A stretch of 36,405 nt of DNA from Brevinematales bacterium. Lineage in GTDB: Bacteria; Spirochaetota; Brevinematia; Brevinematales; GWF1-51-8. The position numbers and the translations under genes are program-made. Positions 7,368 to 15,712 of this stretch are shown here, piece by piece; positions within the stretch are counted from its first letter, which is position 1, and every line of letters starts with the position of its first letter. The notes under the pieces were generated by a model. It had not been told where the DNA came from, made no database searches, and saw only the letters and a program-made list of their open reading frames with translations. The DNA is taken from the NCBI GenBank assembly GCA_013177895.1, contig JABLXV010000035.1:1-36405 (forward strand), written 5' to 3'.

Positions 7368-8297
7368 ATGAGAAGACAGAATACAATTAAAAAGAAAATA
7401 ACGTTTACCGGAAAAGGACTCCATAGCGGTAGGATCGGTCATCTGACCCTGAAACCCGCGCCCGAAGATACGGGTTTGGTATTTATATATAACGAAAATC
7501 ACCAGAAGCACTTCATTCCTTACACCCCTGAAAATGTGGTCGATACCCGGAACAATATCTCCATCAGCAACGGTAAGGCTGTGATTCGTACGGTCGAACA
7601 TCTGGTGGCGGCGTTGTACGGCCAGCGTATCGATAACTGTCTGATCGAGAGCGATATGAACGAAGTTCCGATTATGGACGGAAGTGCGCTCGAGTTCGTA
7701 GCGGGTCTGGAGGAGGCGGAAGTCGAGGAGCAGGCTAAGGACCGCGAGGAACTCCGTATCATTAACCCGGTATGGGTAACGTCGGAGGACAAGTTTATCG
7801 TGGCTCTCCCGTATAACGGCCTCAAGCTCAGTTATACGATCTCCTTCCCAAATTCCCCCATCGGTACACAGACATTTAATTTGGATTTTTCCTCGGAGAA
7901 TTTTCAGAAAAAAATCGCCGGAGCGAGAACCTTCGGTTTTATAGAGGACTTGGATTATTATCAGAAGAACGGGCTGGTGCTCGGCGGTGATTTTGATAAT
8001 GTCCACGTATTCAGTAAAAAAGAGAACCGTTCGCTGAACAGCTCGCGTTATGACGACGAGCCTGTCCGGCATAAAGTGCTCGATCTCATCGGCGGTATCG
8101 CGATGCTGAACTTCGACATCAAGGCGTTTATCATCTCCTACAAGGGCGGACATACGCTGGATACCATGTTCGCGCAGAGGGTGATGAGCACGATCTCCGG
8201 CGTCCAGAAAGTCGGCGGGGTTTACTCCTACGGGACGGATACGAATTATTATTACATGCTGGCGGATATTCTCGACCTTGAGAAATTCCCGTCGTAG
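7368..8297 (+). CDS. lpxC: UDP-3-O-acyl-N-acetylglucosamine deacetylase
   Basis: Zinc enzyme that removes the acetyl group from the LpxA product, the committed step of lipid A synthesis. Length 309 is normal. The catalytic residues are visible: E77-H78 in TVEHLVAAL, H235 and D239 in RHKVLDLIGG, and H262 in KGGHTLD. The N terminus KITFTGKGLHSG is canonical. It is separated from ruvX by 136 bases holding a sigma-54-like promoter, so it is probably transcribed separately from lpxA and lpxB. Neither lpxD nor fabZ, common neighbours, is in the window. Confidence 0.96.
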   Translation: MRRQNTIKKKITFTGKGLHSGRIGHLTLKPAPEDTGLVFIYNENHQKHFIPYTPENVVDTRNNISISNGKAVIRTVEHLVAALYGQRIDNCLIESDMNEVPIMDGSALEFVAGLEEAEVEEQAKDREELRIINPVWVTSEDKFIVALPYNGLKLSYTISFPNSPIGTQTFNLDFSSENFQKKIAGARTFGFIEDLDYYQKNGLVLGGDFDNVHVFSKKENRSLNSSRYDDEPVRHKVLDLIGGIAMLNFDIKAFIISYKGGHTLDTMFAQRVMSTISGVQKVGGVYSYGTDTNYYYMLADILDLEKFPS

Positions 8298-8410
8298 ATA
8301 AAAGCTCCCGAAGAATATGGAATTATTATAAGGGCGGTTCCAAAAACTATTAACATTTTTAATAATAGTAATGATATATCTTTAAAATACGCCCAATGGT
8401 CACTTCCTTG

Positions 8411-8427
8411 CCGCCGAGAATCGGCGG
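8411..8427. terminator. GC-rich hairpin downstream of lpxC
   Basis: CCGCCGA, loop GAA, TCGGCGG: a perfect seven-base-pair stem about 110 bases after the lpxC stop, followed by TTATTA rather than a strong T-run. A weak terminator or mRNA-stabilising hairpin. Confidence 0.35.
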
Positions 8428-8453
8428 TTATTAGAAGTGCCCATAAACACACC

Positions 8454-8540
8454 TGTCATTGCGATAACGCGCTACAAAGGTTCTAAAAGCGCGGCGGCGG
8501 GAATACATCATCTAATGTAGCTTCGCTTTCTGGTCTCACG
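8454..8540. repeat. Dispersed palindromic element, copy 1
   Basis: Begins TGTCATTGCGATA and contains CGCGCTACAAA and AAAGCGCGG arms, as in copies 3 and 7; the inner TAGCTTCGC resembles the AGATTGCTTCGC core of other copies. Degenerate right end. The rest of the 358-base gap between lpxC and the HisIE-like gene holds the hairpin at 8411 and the promoter at 8601; no gene is seen. Confidence 0.6.
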
Positions 8541-8600
8541 TTTAGTGCCCCCCCCTATCAAACTTCTTCAAAAAACCCGAAAACACCCCTTTTTATTCTC

Positions 8601-8629
8601 TTGCTTTTTCTTTCCAAATCGGATACAAT
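8601..8629 (+). promoter_or_regulatory. Sigma-70 promoter for the HisIE-like gene
   Basis: TTGCTT (8601-8606), 17-base spacer, TACAAT (8624-8629), about 27 bases before the TTG start. Confidence 0.65.
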
Positions 8630-8655
8630 CTTAAAAATTGATTTCGGAGGGCACG

Positions 8656-9255
8656 TTGTCCGTCAACTCAATTCCACAATGGGATGCACTGATAAAAAAC
8701 TATTCCGAAGCGGTTCCCGCCGTAGTGCAGGATTCCATGTCGAAGGCCGTTTTAGGCCTTGTCAGGATGAATCGCGAGGCATATAATAAAACCCTCGAAA
8801 CCGGCGGGTTAAACCACACCACGGACGCCGGAACGGCTGTTTTTAGCAGTGACGGCATGCAATTCGCGGTGAAAAATATCGCCGGAAACGATGCGAAGGA
8901 TGCCCTGCTGATTACCGTGGACACCGGATCCCATGATGTTCTGCATACTCAATTCGGCGATACTACGATGGATAAGTCCTCCATACTGAACGCGGTTTAC
9001 GATGTGATCCGCGAACGGAAGACGCACGCACCGGAGAATTCCTATGTGGCGAAGAAACTTTCCGAGGGCATCGACCGTATCCTGAAGAAGATCGGCGAGG
9101 AAGCGGGCGAGGTGATTATCGCCGCGAAAAACGGCGACCCGGAGGAGATCGGGTGGGAAATGGCCGACCTGATTTTCCATATGTGGCTGGTGCTGGGTTT
9201 TTACGATTTATCACCCGAAATTGTCTACGATAAGTTGATCGAGCGAAGAAAGTAG
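8656..9255 (+). CDS. HisIE-like protein: phosphoribosyl-ATP pyrophosphohydrolase with a degenerate cyclohydrolase domain
   Basis: A 199-residue protein with the layout of bifunctional HisIE. The C-terminal HisE half (about 108-199) keeps the MazG-like metal site: KKIGEEAGEVIIAAK and EMADLIFHMW. The N-terminal half aligns with HisI through VVQD..MSKAVLGLVRMNREAYNKTLETG, but every catalytic segment is altered: the usual W-x-K-G-E-T-S-G is VFSSDGMQF, the DCDxD metal motif is NDAKD, and the CH(T/K)G...SCFGD zinc motif is HDVLHTQFGD. There is no cysteine in the whole protein. Cyclohydrolase activity therefore looks lost while pyrophosphohydrolase activity may remain. The start is TTG at 8656 with GGAGGG just before it. 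No other his gene is nearby, so the role may not be in histidine synthesis. Confidence 0.8.
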   Translation: MSVNSIPQWDALIKNYSEAVPAVVQDSMSKAVLGLVRMNREAYNKTLETGGLNHTTDAGTAVFSSDGMQFAVKNIAGNDAKDALLITVDTGSHDVLHTQFGDTTMDKSSILNAVYDVIRERKTHAPENSYVAKKLSEGIDRILKKIGEEAGEVIIAAKNGDPEEIGWEMADLIFHMWLVLGFYDLSPEIVYDKLIERRK

Positions 9256-9291
9256 TTCCTTCGCGTAAAAATTTTATCAGCGGATGCGTCT

Positions 9292-9516
9292 ATGAAAAAA
9301 CTCATTATCGACGATGATCAGATTTCCCTCGACTTTGCCGTGATCGAGGGAGAGAATTTTAACGATATCGTATATATCCAGCAGAGGGGAGTAGGGGAGC
9401 TGATCAACGGGGAGGACGAGCGCGGGAACACCTTACGGCTCCGTATCGATTCGATCATCGACACCCGTCTGGTTGTCCAGATACTGGAAATCATCCCCCC
9501 GTCAATAAACCCATGA
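9292..9516 (+). CDS. Small hypothetical protein upstream of rsmE
   Basis: A 74-residue protein I do not recognise. It is acidic, beta-rich in appearance, without cysteines, membrane segment or signal peptide; it contains the segments LDFAVIEGENF, RGVGELING and LRLRIDSIIDTRLVVQIL. It lies 36 bases after the HisIE-like gene, and its stop overlaps the rsmE start by four bases (ATGA), which supports it being a real translated gene coupled to rsmE. The ribosome binding site is weak (GCGGA). Confidence 0.6.
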   Translation: MKKLIIDDDQISLDFAVIEGENFNDIVYIQQRGVGELINGEDERGNTLRLRIDSIIDTRLVVQILEIIPPSINP

Positions 9517-10247
9517 GGCGTTTTTTTATTCCCGCCGCCCGGATCGACGGCAGCCGGGTCACGGTTGACGGAAGCGACTATCATCATCTGATCCATGTGC
9601 TACGGAAACAACCCGGCGATATATTCGAAGCGACCGACGGATGGGGCAATATCCTGCGGATCAGAATTACTGATGCCGCTGGCGGCCATGCCGCGGGGGA
9701 GATTATCGGGCTGATCTCCGCGCCCGAACGGTCGGTGACGCTGACGCTTTATCAGGCAATCCCGCGTCAGGGACTGTTCGATTTTATCATAGAAAAATCC
9801 GCCGAGCTTGGAGTTCGTAGGGTCGTCCCTGTTGTTACCGAACGGACGGTCGTGCGGCTCGCGGAGGAACGCTCGGCAAAAAAACTGGAACGGTGGCGGC
9901 GTATCGCAAACGAGACCGTGAAAAAGATCGGGAGAGCCGATACGATCGACGTACTCCCTGTGTGCGGGCTGAACGAGATAATCGGGCAACTCCATCCCGG
10001 GTCGCTTCGGATTGCCGCATGGGAGATGGAAGAGACGCGGGGACTCCGTACAATCCTCCGCGAAAAACCGGATAGTAAGGATGTCGAGATTGTGATCGGG
10101 CCGGAGGGCGGGTTGAGCGCGGGCGAGATTTCCGCGCTGACCGGGATGGGATTTGAAAGCGTCAGTCTGGGAAAGCGTATCCTGAAGGTCGAAACCGCCG
10201 CAGTCGCGGCGATCGCGAATATCTTCTACGAGTTGGAAAGCGATTAA
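9513..10247 (+). CDS. rsmE: 16S rRNA m3U1498 methyltransferase
   Basis: SPOUT-fold methyltransferase that methylates N3 of U1498 in 16S rRNA. The 244 residues carry the N-terminal PUA-like domain (MRRFFIPAARIDG to about residue 70) and the C-terminal knot motifs VIGPEGGLSAGE and SLGKRILKVETAAVAAIAN, which bind S-adenosylmethionine. The family segment IIEKSAELGV is present; the usual EQ-x-GR segment reads VKKIGR. It starts within the preceding small gene. Its stop codon shares bases with the stop of the convergent TPR gene (TTAA). Confidence 0.94.
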   Translation: MRRFFIPAARIDGSRVTVDGSDYHHLIHVLRKQPGDIFEATDGWGNILRIRITDAAGGHAAGEIIGLISAPERSVTLTLYQAIPRQGLFDFIIEKSAELGVRRVVPVVTERTVVRLAEERSAKKLERWRRIANETVKKIGRADTIDVLPVCGLNEIIGQLHPGSLRIAAWEMEETRGLRTILREKPDSKDVEIVIGPEGGLSAGEISALTGMGFESVSLGKRILKVETAAVAAIANIFYELESD

Positions 10248-13200
10248 ATTCCTTTCAATAGATTGGCCTTGAATTCGTCGATAATATCCTGTAGCGTGGT
10301 ACGCATCGGAATCTCGTCGTCGAACGCGGGCTGCTGGTTCTTCATCGCGGGGTTCAGGATGTACTTGATATTCGCTTCCGCTTGTGCGTAGATCACCTTG
10401 ATCTTGTTAGCCGAGTTCTTCGCCTGGTAGAAGTCGAGAAGCGCGTCCTGCTCATACTTATCTTTATAAGCGGCATATTGATAGGCGTATATCAGGTTGA
10501 CCACCCCTTTATTATTATAGGCATGGGCGAGCTGAGAGTATATCTCGATATGCCGTTGGAGCTCGGGATTGATATATCCCATCTTCTGGGCGATACTGTC
10601 GTAGTACTCGATCGCTTTTTCGTACTGGGTTTTCGCGAGACTGTATTTTCCGGTGTGATAGTACGTATTCCCGAGCGCGAACGATAATATCGGATTATAC
10701 GGTTCGTCGATATACAAGTCCTGCCATTCCTCCGAGGCCTTCTCATAGCTCTTTTCACGGTAGTACAGCCACGCGAGATTGTATTGGAGGAGGAAGTCCT
10801 TCTGTCCTTCGGGAAGATAGTATCGCGCGGTCTTATAGGCCATCAGCGCTTTGCTGAGCGATTTCTCGGGATCGGACATTTGCAGCCGGTTATAGTAGTA
10901 TATATGCCCGAGGTTCGCGTAGGGTTTGTAGTAGTACGGCGCGAAATTGGTGGCGCTCTCGAACTCGTTTTTCGCCAATTCGATATTCCCCGTAAGGCCT
11001 TCGCTGATATAGTATATTTCCCCTCGAAGGTTGTATGCCTTTCCGTTTTTAGCGTTGAGTATGATGGAATTCGATGCGGCGATCAGGGCGTCGATATAAT
11101 TCATATTGAGCGTCAGATAGCGCGCGTATTCGTAATAAGCCTCGCTGAACAGCATCTTTTTCGGTATCTCGTTGCTCTTAAAGTTCTTTTTATTCTTTTC
11201 CTCTTTTTCTACCGGTTGTCCCTTCTTCGGCATATTCTGATCGATAAAATCGATCAACGGTAATAAAACCGTCTTCGCTTCCTTCATATTCCGGTTGTCG
11301 TTGTAATACCTCGCCAGCCGGGTCATCACCTCGACATTAATCGCCTTAGGGTCGGCGACAGCGATTCTCTGTAATAGGTAAGTGATCAGTTCGTCATCCT
11401 TCTCACGGATCGCGATTTCGATCTGGCGGAACATCGTGCCGATATGTTTGGCGTTCTTAGAGAGGAATTCCTGATAGGTCTTTTTCGCCTCGTCATAATA
11501 CTTACTCTGCTCGGCTGCGGTGGATGAGTTGTCCCCCCATTCGATATAGGTCTGCCCGAGCCGGTCGACTACGTCGAACTCGTCGGGCATCTTTTTCTTC
11601 AGACTGCTGAGGATCGCGACAGCCTTGTCGTATTTCTTGGGATAGACCGATTTATAATACTCGGCGAAATTAAACACAGTCAGCTTATCGAGGGGTTTTT
11701 CCTGTAGGGCTTGGAGGAATTTTTTCTCAGCGAGCTGGAACTCGTTCTTCTCAAGATAGGCGATAGCGTAACGGTTATACCAGTCCATATCCGGGCCGCC
11801 CTTATTCTCGCCCTCGGTAAATTTCGCTTCGGCGACTACATAATTACCTTTCTTTAATTCCGCGATGCCGTCCTCATAGGACCGGCTGGCGTTACCGGGA
11901 ACCCAGACCAGCCGCCAGATTAATATAGCGACCACGAGGAGTAAACCGAAGAATATAGCCGCGTATTTTGTGATATTCTGGAGTTCTTTCTGGAACTCCT
12001 CGGCCTTACGCGCTTCTTCGGTGAAGATTACCCGGCGGGTTTTCGGCTTCGGAACTTCGGGGCGTTCCTCGATTTCCTCTTCAACCTGCATCTGTTCTTC
12101 AGGAACATTTTCCTTGATAAACCTGTTAATGGCGTCTTCAGGCTGTTCCAAAATCAGCATGGCGACCAATTGTTCCATGATGTTTTTTGGAAGCAGGCGG
12201 TCTATAAATATTTTTCTGAGTTTTTTTCTGAGGTCCGGGTCTGCAAAAACATTGATACGGTTTCGTATTTTTAGCAGTTTGGATTCATCCAAATCGATGT
12301 CCGATTCCCGGCCGTATCCAACTGGGGGTTTAGATGATGAAGGCGCTCCAAAAGCGGGCTCGGATAAGGACGCTTCCTCCTCGTCGTCAGGGAGTTCCTG
12401 CACCTCTTCAATACCGTCCGCCTCGAACGACGGTTCGGGGAATTCCATTCCGGCGGGTTCGTCGAATGAAGCGAATCCGGGTGTTTCCGCGCCGGCCTCG
12501 GGCTCATCGAACACCGGGAATTCCGGCATTTCGGCAGCGGTTTCAGACTCCATCAGAGCGGAAAGATCATCCTGCGGCGCTCCCGGTTCCATGAGGGCGG
12601 ATAGGTCTTCCTGCGGCGCTCCAGGTTCCATCAATGCGGAAAGGTCGTCCTGCGGGGAGTTGTCTGTTTCCATAAACGCGCTGAGATCGGGTTCGGATGT
12701 TTTCAGTTCGGCGGAGTCTTCCGCGCCGAAATCCGGCATCTCGAACGATTCTCCGGGGAATTCCGTACCGCCGGCATCCGGCATAAACGATTCATCCGGC
12801 ATACCGGGCGTCATGGAGGCGTCCTCGGGGAACGATGGATGCGAATCGTCGAAAAGCGCTTCGAGGTCGCCGAGACCTGCTTCCTCCCCGGAAAGATCCT
12901 TCCCCGGTTCGGCCGATTTTGCCGGGGCTTCCGGTTCGAGCGGGGGTTCGCCTATATCGATGGCAGGCCTGCCTGATCCCTTCTCTTCATCGCCCATTTT
13001 TGCCTGCGCGAGCAAATCGGAAAACTCGCTTTCTATTTCATTCGGGGCGCCGGTCGATTCTAATCCGCCGATATCGCTGAAATCGTATCCGCCCTGCGCG
13101 CCTTCCCCTTCAATCTCTACATTATCCATATCGTAAGGCGATTCACCGTCCTGTTCGGCGGCGGTCTCGTCCATAATATCCTGTATCAGATCCTGCGGCC

Positions 13201-13855
13201 CACCGCCTTCCTGGAAACGCCGATGTAATTCATCGAGCGACGGGGGAACCATGTCCAGGTTATTCATTTCTTCCAGTACGTCGGGATCAACAGCAACTTC
13301 CGCGGTTATGCCCACTGCCGCCTGGCCGGGTTTGGTTTCCGGAGCCGCGGGGGAAGTGGTCGAGGGCGCGGGTGCGGGGGTCGGTGAGGCCGGAGCCTTA
13401 GTTTCCGGGGCGCCCCATGCTTCCTCGGAGAACACGTCGGCGGATTCTTTCTTTTCAGCGGGCGGGGCGGGGAACGGATCCTCGCCGAACGCCGCGAAGT
13501 CCTCGTCGATAGTCTGCCCGTCATCCGTCATCGCCAGCGCGCTGTATTCGGATAAGTCATCCATCGGAGCCGGTTCGGAGGTGTCTTCTCTGCCAAAGGG
13601 CATATCGGAAAGTTCGTCCAGAGACGCGGCGGGAGACGCCGCTGGCGCCGGAGGCGCTTTTTTCTCATCCTTGCCGGATGTGGCGGCGTTTATCAGGCTG
13701 TCAAGATTGTCCCAGTTTTGGGGGCTGATTTCTTCTTCGGTGACCGTCATCCCCGTGGACGCATTCTCAATCCCGTCGAGTTCCAGATTGAGATTATTCG
13801 GCTCGAATTTATTTTCATGCCCTAAGAATTTTAAAAGAAAGTCGTAATTACCCAT
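10244..13855 (-). CDS. Very large acidic single-pass TPR protein
   Basis: About 1203 residues in three parts. Residues 1 to about 510 are low-complexity, rich in Glu, Asp, Ser, Pro and Ala, with a 14-residue tandem repeat (DLSALMEPGAPQ-type) at about 389-435. A charged helical part follows (about 520-620) with conserved-looking VAMLILEQPEDAINRFI. One membrane segment lies at about 630-652 (AAIFFGLLLVVAILIWRLVW). The C-terminal 550 residues are TPR-like helical repeats rich in paired tyrosines (SYEKASEEWQDLY, YSLAKTQYEKAIEYY). The layout recalls the TPR protein FlcA of the spirochaete flagellar collar, but I cannot confirm homology. An ATG at 13897 also reads in frame; it has no ribosome site, whereas the ATG at 13855 has AGGA upstream. 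It follows comF on the same strand. Confidence 0.8.
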   Translation of the reverse strand: MGNYDFLLKFLGHENKFEPNNLNLELDGIENASTGMTVTEEEISPQNWDNLDSLINAATSGKDEKKAPPAPAASPAASLDELSDMPFGREDTSEPAPMDDLSEYSALAMTDDGQTIDEDFAAFGEDPFPAPPAEKKESADVFSEEAWGAPETKAPASPTPAPAPSTTSPAAPETKPGQAAVGITAEVAVDPDVLEEMNNLDMVPPSLDELHRRFQEGGGPQDLIQDIMDETAAEQDGESPYDMDNVEIEGEGAQGGYDFSDIGGLESTGAPNEIESEFSDLLAQAKMGDEEKGSGRPAIDIGEPPLEPEAPAKSAEPGKDLSGEEAGLGDLEALFDDSHPSFPEDASMTPGMPDESFMPDAGGTEFPGESFEMPDFGAEDSAELKTSEPDLSAFMETDNSPQDDLSALMEPGAPQEDLSALMEPGAPQDDLSALMESETAAEMPEFPVFDEPEAGAETPGFASFDEPAGMEFPEPSFEADGIEEVQELPDDEEEASLSEPAFGAPSSSKPPVGYGRESDIDLDESKLLKIRNRINVFADPDLRKKLRKIFIDRLLPKNIMEQLVAMLILEQPEDAINRFIKENVPEEQMQVEEEIEERPEVPKPKTRRVIFTEEARKAEEFQKELQNITKYAAIFFGLLLVVAILIWRLVWVPGNASRSYEDGIAELKKGNYVVAEAKFTEGENKGGPDMDWYNRYAIAYLEKNEFQLAEKKFLQALQEKPLDKLTVFNFAEYYKSVYPKKYDKAVAILSSLKKKMPDEFDVVDRLGQTYIEWGDNSSTAAEQSKYYDEAKKTYQEFLSKNAKHIGTMFRQIEIAIREKDDELITYLLQRIAVADPKAINVEVMTRLARYYNDNRNMKEAKTVLLPLIDFIDQNMPKKGQPVEKEEKNKKNFKSNEIPKKMLFSEAYYEYARYLTLNMNYIDALIAASNSIILNAKNGKAYNLRGEIYYISEGLTGNIELAKNEFESATNFAPYYYKPYANLGHIYYYNRLQMSDPEKSLSKALMAYKTARYYLPEGQKDFLLQYNLAWLYYREKSYEKASEEWQDLYIDEPYNPILSFALGNTYYHTGKYSLAKTQYEKAIEYYDSIAQKMGYINPELQRHIEIYSQLAHAYNNKGVVNLIYAYQYAAYKDKYEQDALLDFYQAKNSANKIKVIYAQAEANIKYILNPAMKNQQPAFDDEIPMRTTLQDIIDEFKANLLKGI
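12550..12688 (-). repeat. 42-bp tandem repeat in the acidic region of the TPR gene
   Basis: About three and a half units encode variations of DLSALMEPGAPQD/E (the outermost reads DLSAFMETDNSPQD). The units differ at several silent positions, so this is an older internal duplication rather than a fresh slippage product. Confidence 0.75.
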
Positions 13856-13972
13856 GGGTTTTCCTATCCCGCCTCGTAGAGAAGAATCGGTATCCATTTG
13901 TATATCGGTATAAAGTATTAATTATTAATCAGTTTAACTGAAAAGCTGATAAATGTCCATCGCTAAAGGTAT

Positions 13973-14689
13973 TTAAGCCCGGAAAAACGTGAGAATTTCT
14001 ATTTCACGGGCTCCTCCGGCCAATAGTGTCGCCGTACCCTCTTCAACCGTGCTTCCGGTGGTAAAAATATCGTCTATCAGCAGGATTTTTTTATCGCGGA
14101 TTACCCCTTGCGTATCCGGCAGGAGCGGGAATTGCCCCCGCACCGATTCGCGGCGTTCCTTCTGGCTCAACCGGCTCTGATGGGTGGGGTGCTCCTTCCG
14201 TTCCAGCAAAGGGGTATAAGGGATTTTCAATCTATCGAGGATGTAATCCACCTGATTATATCCCCGAACTTTCAGGCTTTGCCGGGATAACGGGATAGCG
14301 GTACAGACATCGAATTGCCGGGTATTGAGGAAATCCCTAATCGGGGATTCCAGTAAATGTGCCAGATCGCTTCCCGTCAGTTTGTCCGATTCGAACTTAA
14401 ACGACAGCACCATATCGCGGATGACGGGGTGTGTATAGGACAGCATCGACGTATTCCGGGTGAAGCTGAACGCGCCGATAGAGCAGTCGTAGCATAATCC
14501 GGGGGTGTCCGCATAGGTTGGCGCGGAGCATTTTACGCACGGGGATGGGATGGCCGCCCCCGACGATGCCAGATATTCGGCGCAATCGGGACAAAGGTGT
14601 GTGAAGAGGGCTTCATCGGTACGGACTCCGCACGAGACGCAGAAATGGGGGAAGAAGAACGACAGTATCCGGTGCGGGAGATTTATCAT
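13973..14689 (-). CDS. comF: ComF-family phosphoribosyltransferase-like protein
   Basis: A 238-residue ComF/GntX-family protein, required for DNA uptake in naturally competent bacteria and otherwise of unclear role. An N-terminal zinc-finger region has Cys pairs (FCVSCG, LCPDC, PCVKC, LCYDC at about residues 16-72) and the C-terminal domain has the PRPP-binding loop ILLIDDIFTTGSTVEEG. The ATG at 14689 starts two bases after the stop of the upstream thioredoxin-fold gene and gives the usual MINLPHRIL N terminus; a longer reading to 14752 overlaps that gene and is rejected. Other competence genes are absent here. Confidence 0.9.
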   Translation of the reverse strand: MINLPHRILSFFFPHFCVSCGVRTDEALFTHLCPDCAEYLASSGAAIPSPCVKCSAPTYADTPGLCYDCSIGAFSFTRNTSMLSYTHPVIRDMVLSFKFESDKLTGSDLAHLLESPIRDFLNTRQFDVCTAIPLSRQSLKVRGYNQVDYILDRLKIPYTPLLERKEHPTHQSRLSQKERRESVRGQFPLLPDTQGVIRDKKILLIDDIFTTGSTVEEGTATLLAGGAREIEILTFFRA

Positions 14690-14691
14690 TA

Positions 14692-15429
14692 TCAGACCGT
14701 TTTTTGGACAATAGGCCAGAGTTCGGATAGATTTCCCAGCATGTAGTCCCATACCGCGCGCGCCTTCGACGGGAGTATACGCGGGGCGGATTTCGTCCTG
14801 ATGCCGATTCGCCCCACCGCGGGACGAATCATCAGCCAGTGCACGAACGCCTCCGGGGTATAAAGCTGCCCGAGAATCGTCTCATCGGACATTTTTCCGC
14901 TGATCCAGTAAAGTTCCCGCAGGAAATTGAGCGCGATGACTTTATGGAACAAGTGGGGTTTCTCCAGTAAAAATCCCGGTAACCGGAATTCCGTCAGCGT
15001 GCGCAGTTTTTCCATAAACACGCCCTTATCGGGAACCACAATCCAACTCAGCCCGGAGGTCGCGAGGAGATAATCGGGATTCTGGAAGAGGATGCCCGGT
15101 TCCTCGTAGAGGTAGAGGTACGCGGCAATCCCCACATTATCCGTGGCCGCGCTGATAATCCCCCTGAACAGGGTCTCGTCGTCAGGGATAACGGGACTGT
15201 ATAGGTTGAGATACTTCCGCAGACGTTCGATATCGAACGCGCCGGATATCACCATATTATTATCCGCGAATAGCGAGGGTACGGACAATACCCCGTGACG
15301 GAACGTATCGAACGGGGCGTTACCCGCGTCGATAATAACCGCGCTCGCGCGTATGCCGGTCTCGTCGAGCAGGGCGAGGAGTTCGCGGCTATGCGGGCAT
15401 GTCGTGTGGATATAGGCGGTAAGAACCAT
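14692..15429 (-). CDS. Thioredoxin/glutaredoxin-fold protein with unknown C-terminal domain
   Basis: A 245-residue protein. The first 75 residues look like a glutaredoxin: MVLTAYIHTTCPHSRELLALLDE has a beta-strand followed by C-P-H-S (one redox cysteine, the second replaced by serine), and SVPSLFADNN fits the cis-proline loop. Residues 80-245 are mainly helical (AATDNVGIAAYLYLYEEP, LNFLRELYWISGK) and not recognised. The start at 15429 is preceded by GGAGCGG. It forms a two-gene unit with comF, two bases apart, but a functional link is not obvious. It could be a reductase-like or sensing module rather than a true disulfide oxidoreductase. Confidence 0.65.
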   Translation of the reverse strand: MVLTAYIHTTCPHSRELLALLDETGIRASAVIIDAGNAPFDTFRHGVLSVPSLFADNNMVISGAFDIERLRKYLNLYSPVIPDDETLFRGIISAATDNVGIAAYLYLYEEPGILFQNPDYLLATSGLSWIVVPDKGVFMEKLRTLTEFRLPGFLLEKPHLFHKVIALNFLRELYWISGKMSDETILGQLYTPEAFVHWLMIRPAVGRIGIRTKSAPRILPSKARAVWDYMLGNLSELWPIVQKTV

Positions 15430-15544
15430 ATTTCCGCTCCGGTGTTTTATTGATAGTATTATAACAGAATTGGGGGATTTTGCCAAAAAAGAAACCGTTC
15501 TATAGGGTAAGTCATTTTAGTAAAGTTGAAAAAAAGGAAATCCT

Positions 15545-15646
15545 TGTCACTGCGAGAAGCGGCGCGACGAAGCAGTCTATATAACATTATACACATTAAT
15601 AAAATAGATTGCTTCGCAAATCCTGACGGATTAGCTCGCAATGACA
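15545..15646. repeat. Dispersed palindromic element, copy 2
   Basis: Left end TTGTCACTGCGAG, inner GAAGCAGTCTAT, then the mirror ATAGATTGCTTCGC and right end GCTCGCAATGAC: a long imperfect inverted repeat. No coding capacity. Confidence 0.8.
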
Positions 15647-15666
15647 TGGTGAGTTCGTCATCAAGC

Positions 15667-15686
15667 CCCACCGGGTGGGTCTTTTT
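15667..15686 (+). terminator. Hairpin plus T-run between elements 2 and 3
   Basis: CCCAC, three-base loop, GTGGG, then TCTTTTT. It looks like a plus-strand intrinsic terminator, but no plus-strand gene ends here; it may terminate read-through across the repeats. Confidence 0.4.
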
Positions 15687-15712
15687 AGTAAAGTTGAAAA
15701 AAAGGAAATCCT

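Noticed and set aside
8397-8412. Possible third sigma-54 site after lpxC
   Set aside because: GG and GC are correctly spaced, but the -24 element reads TGGTCAC and the next gene is about 245 bases away and has its own sigma-70 promoter.
11970-13136. 388-codon Ser-rich open frame antisense to the TPR gene
   Set aside because: It is the mirror of the acidic Glu/Asp/Ser codons of the TPR protein; the Ser-rich pattern is a by-product of that composition.
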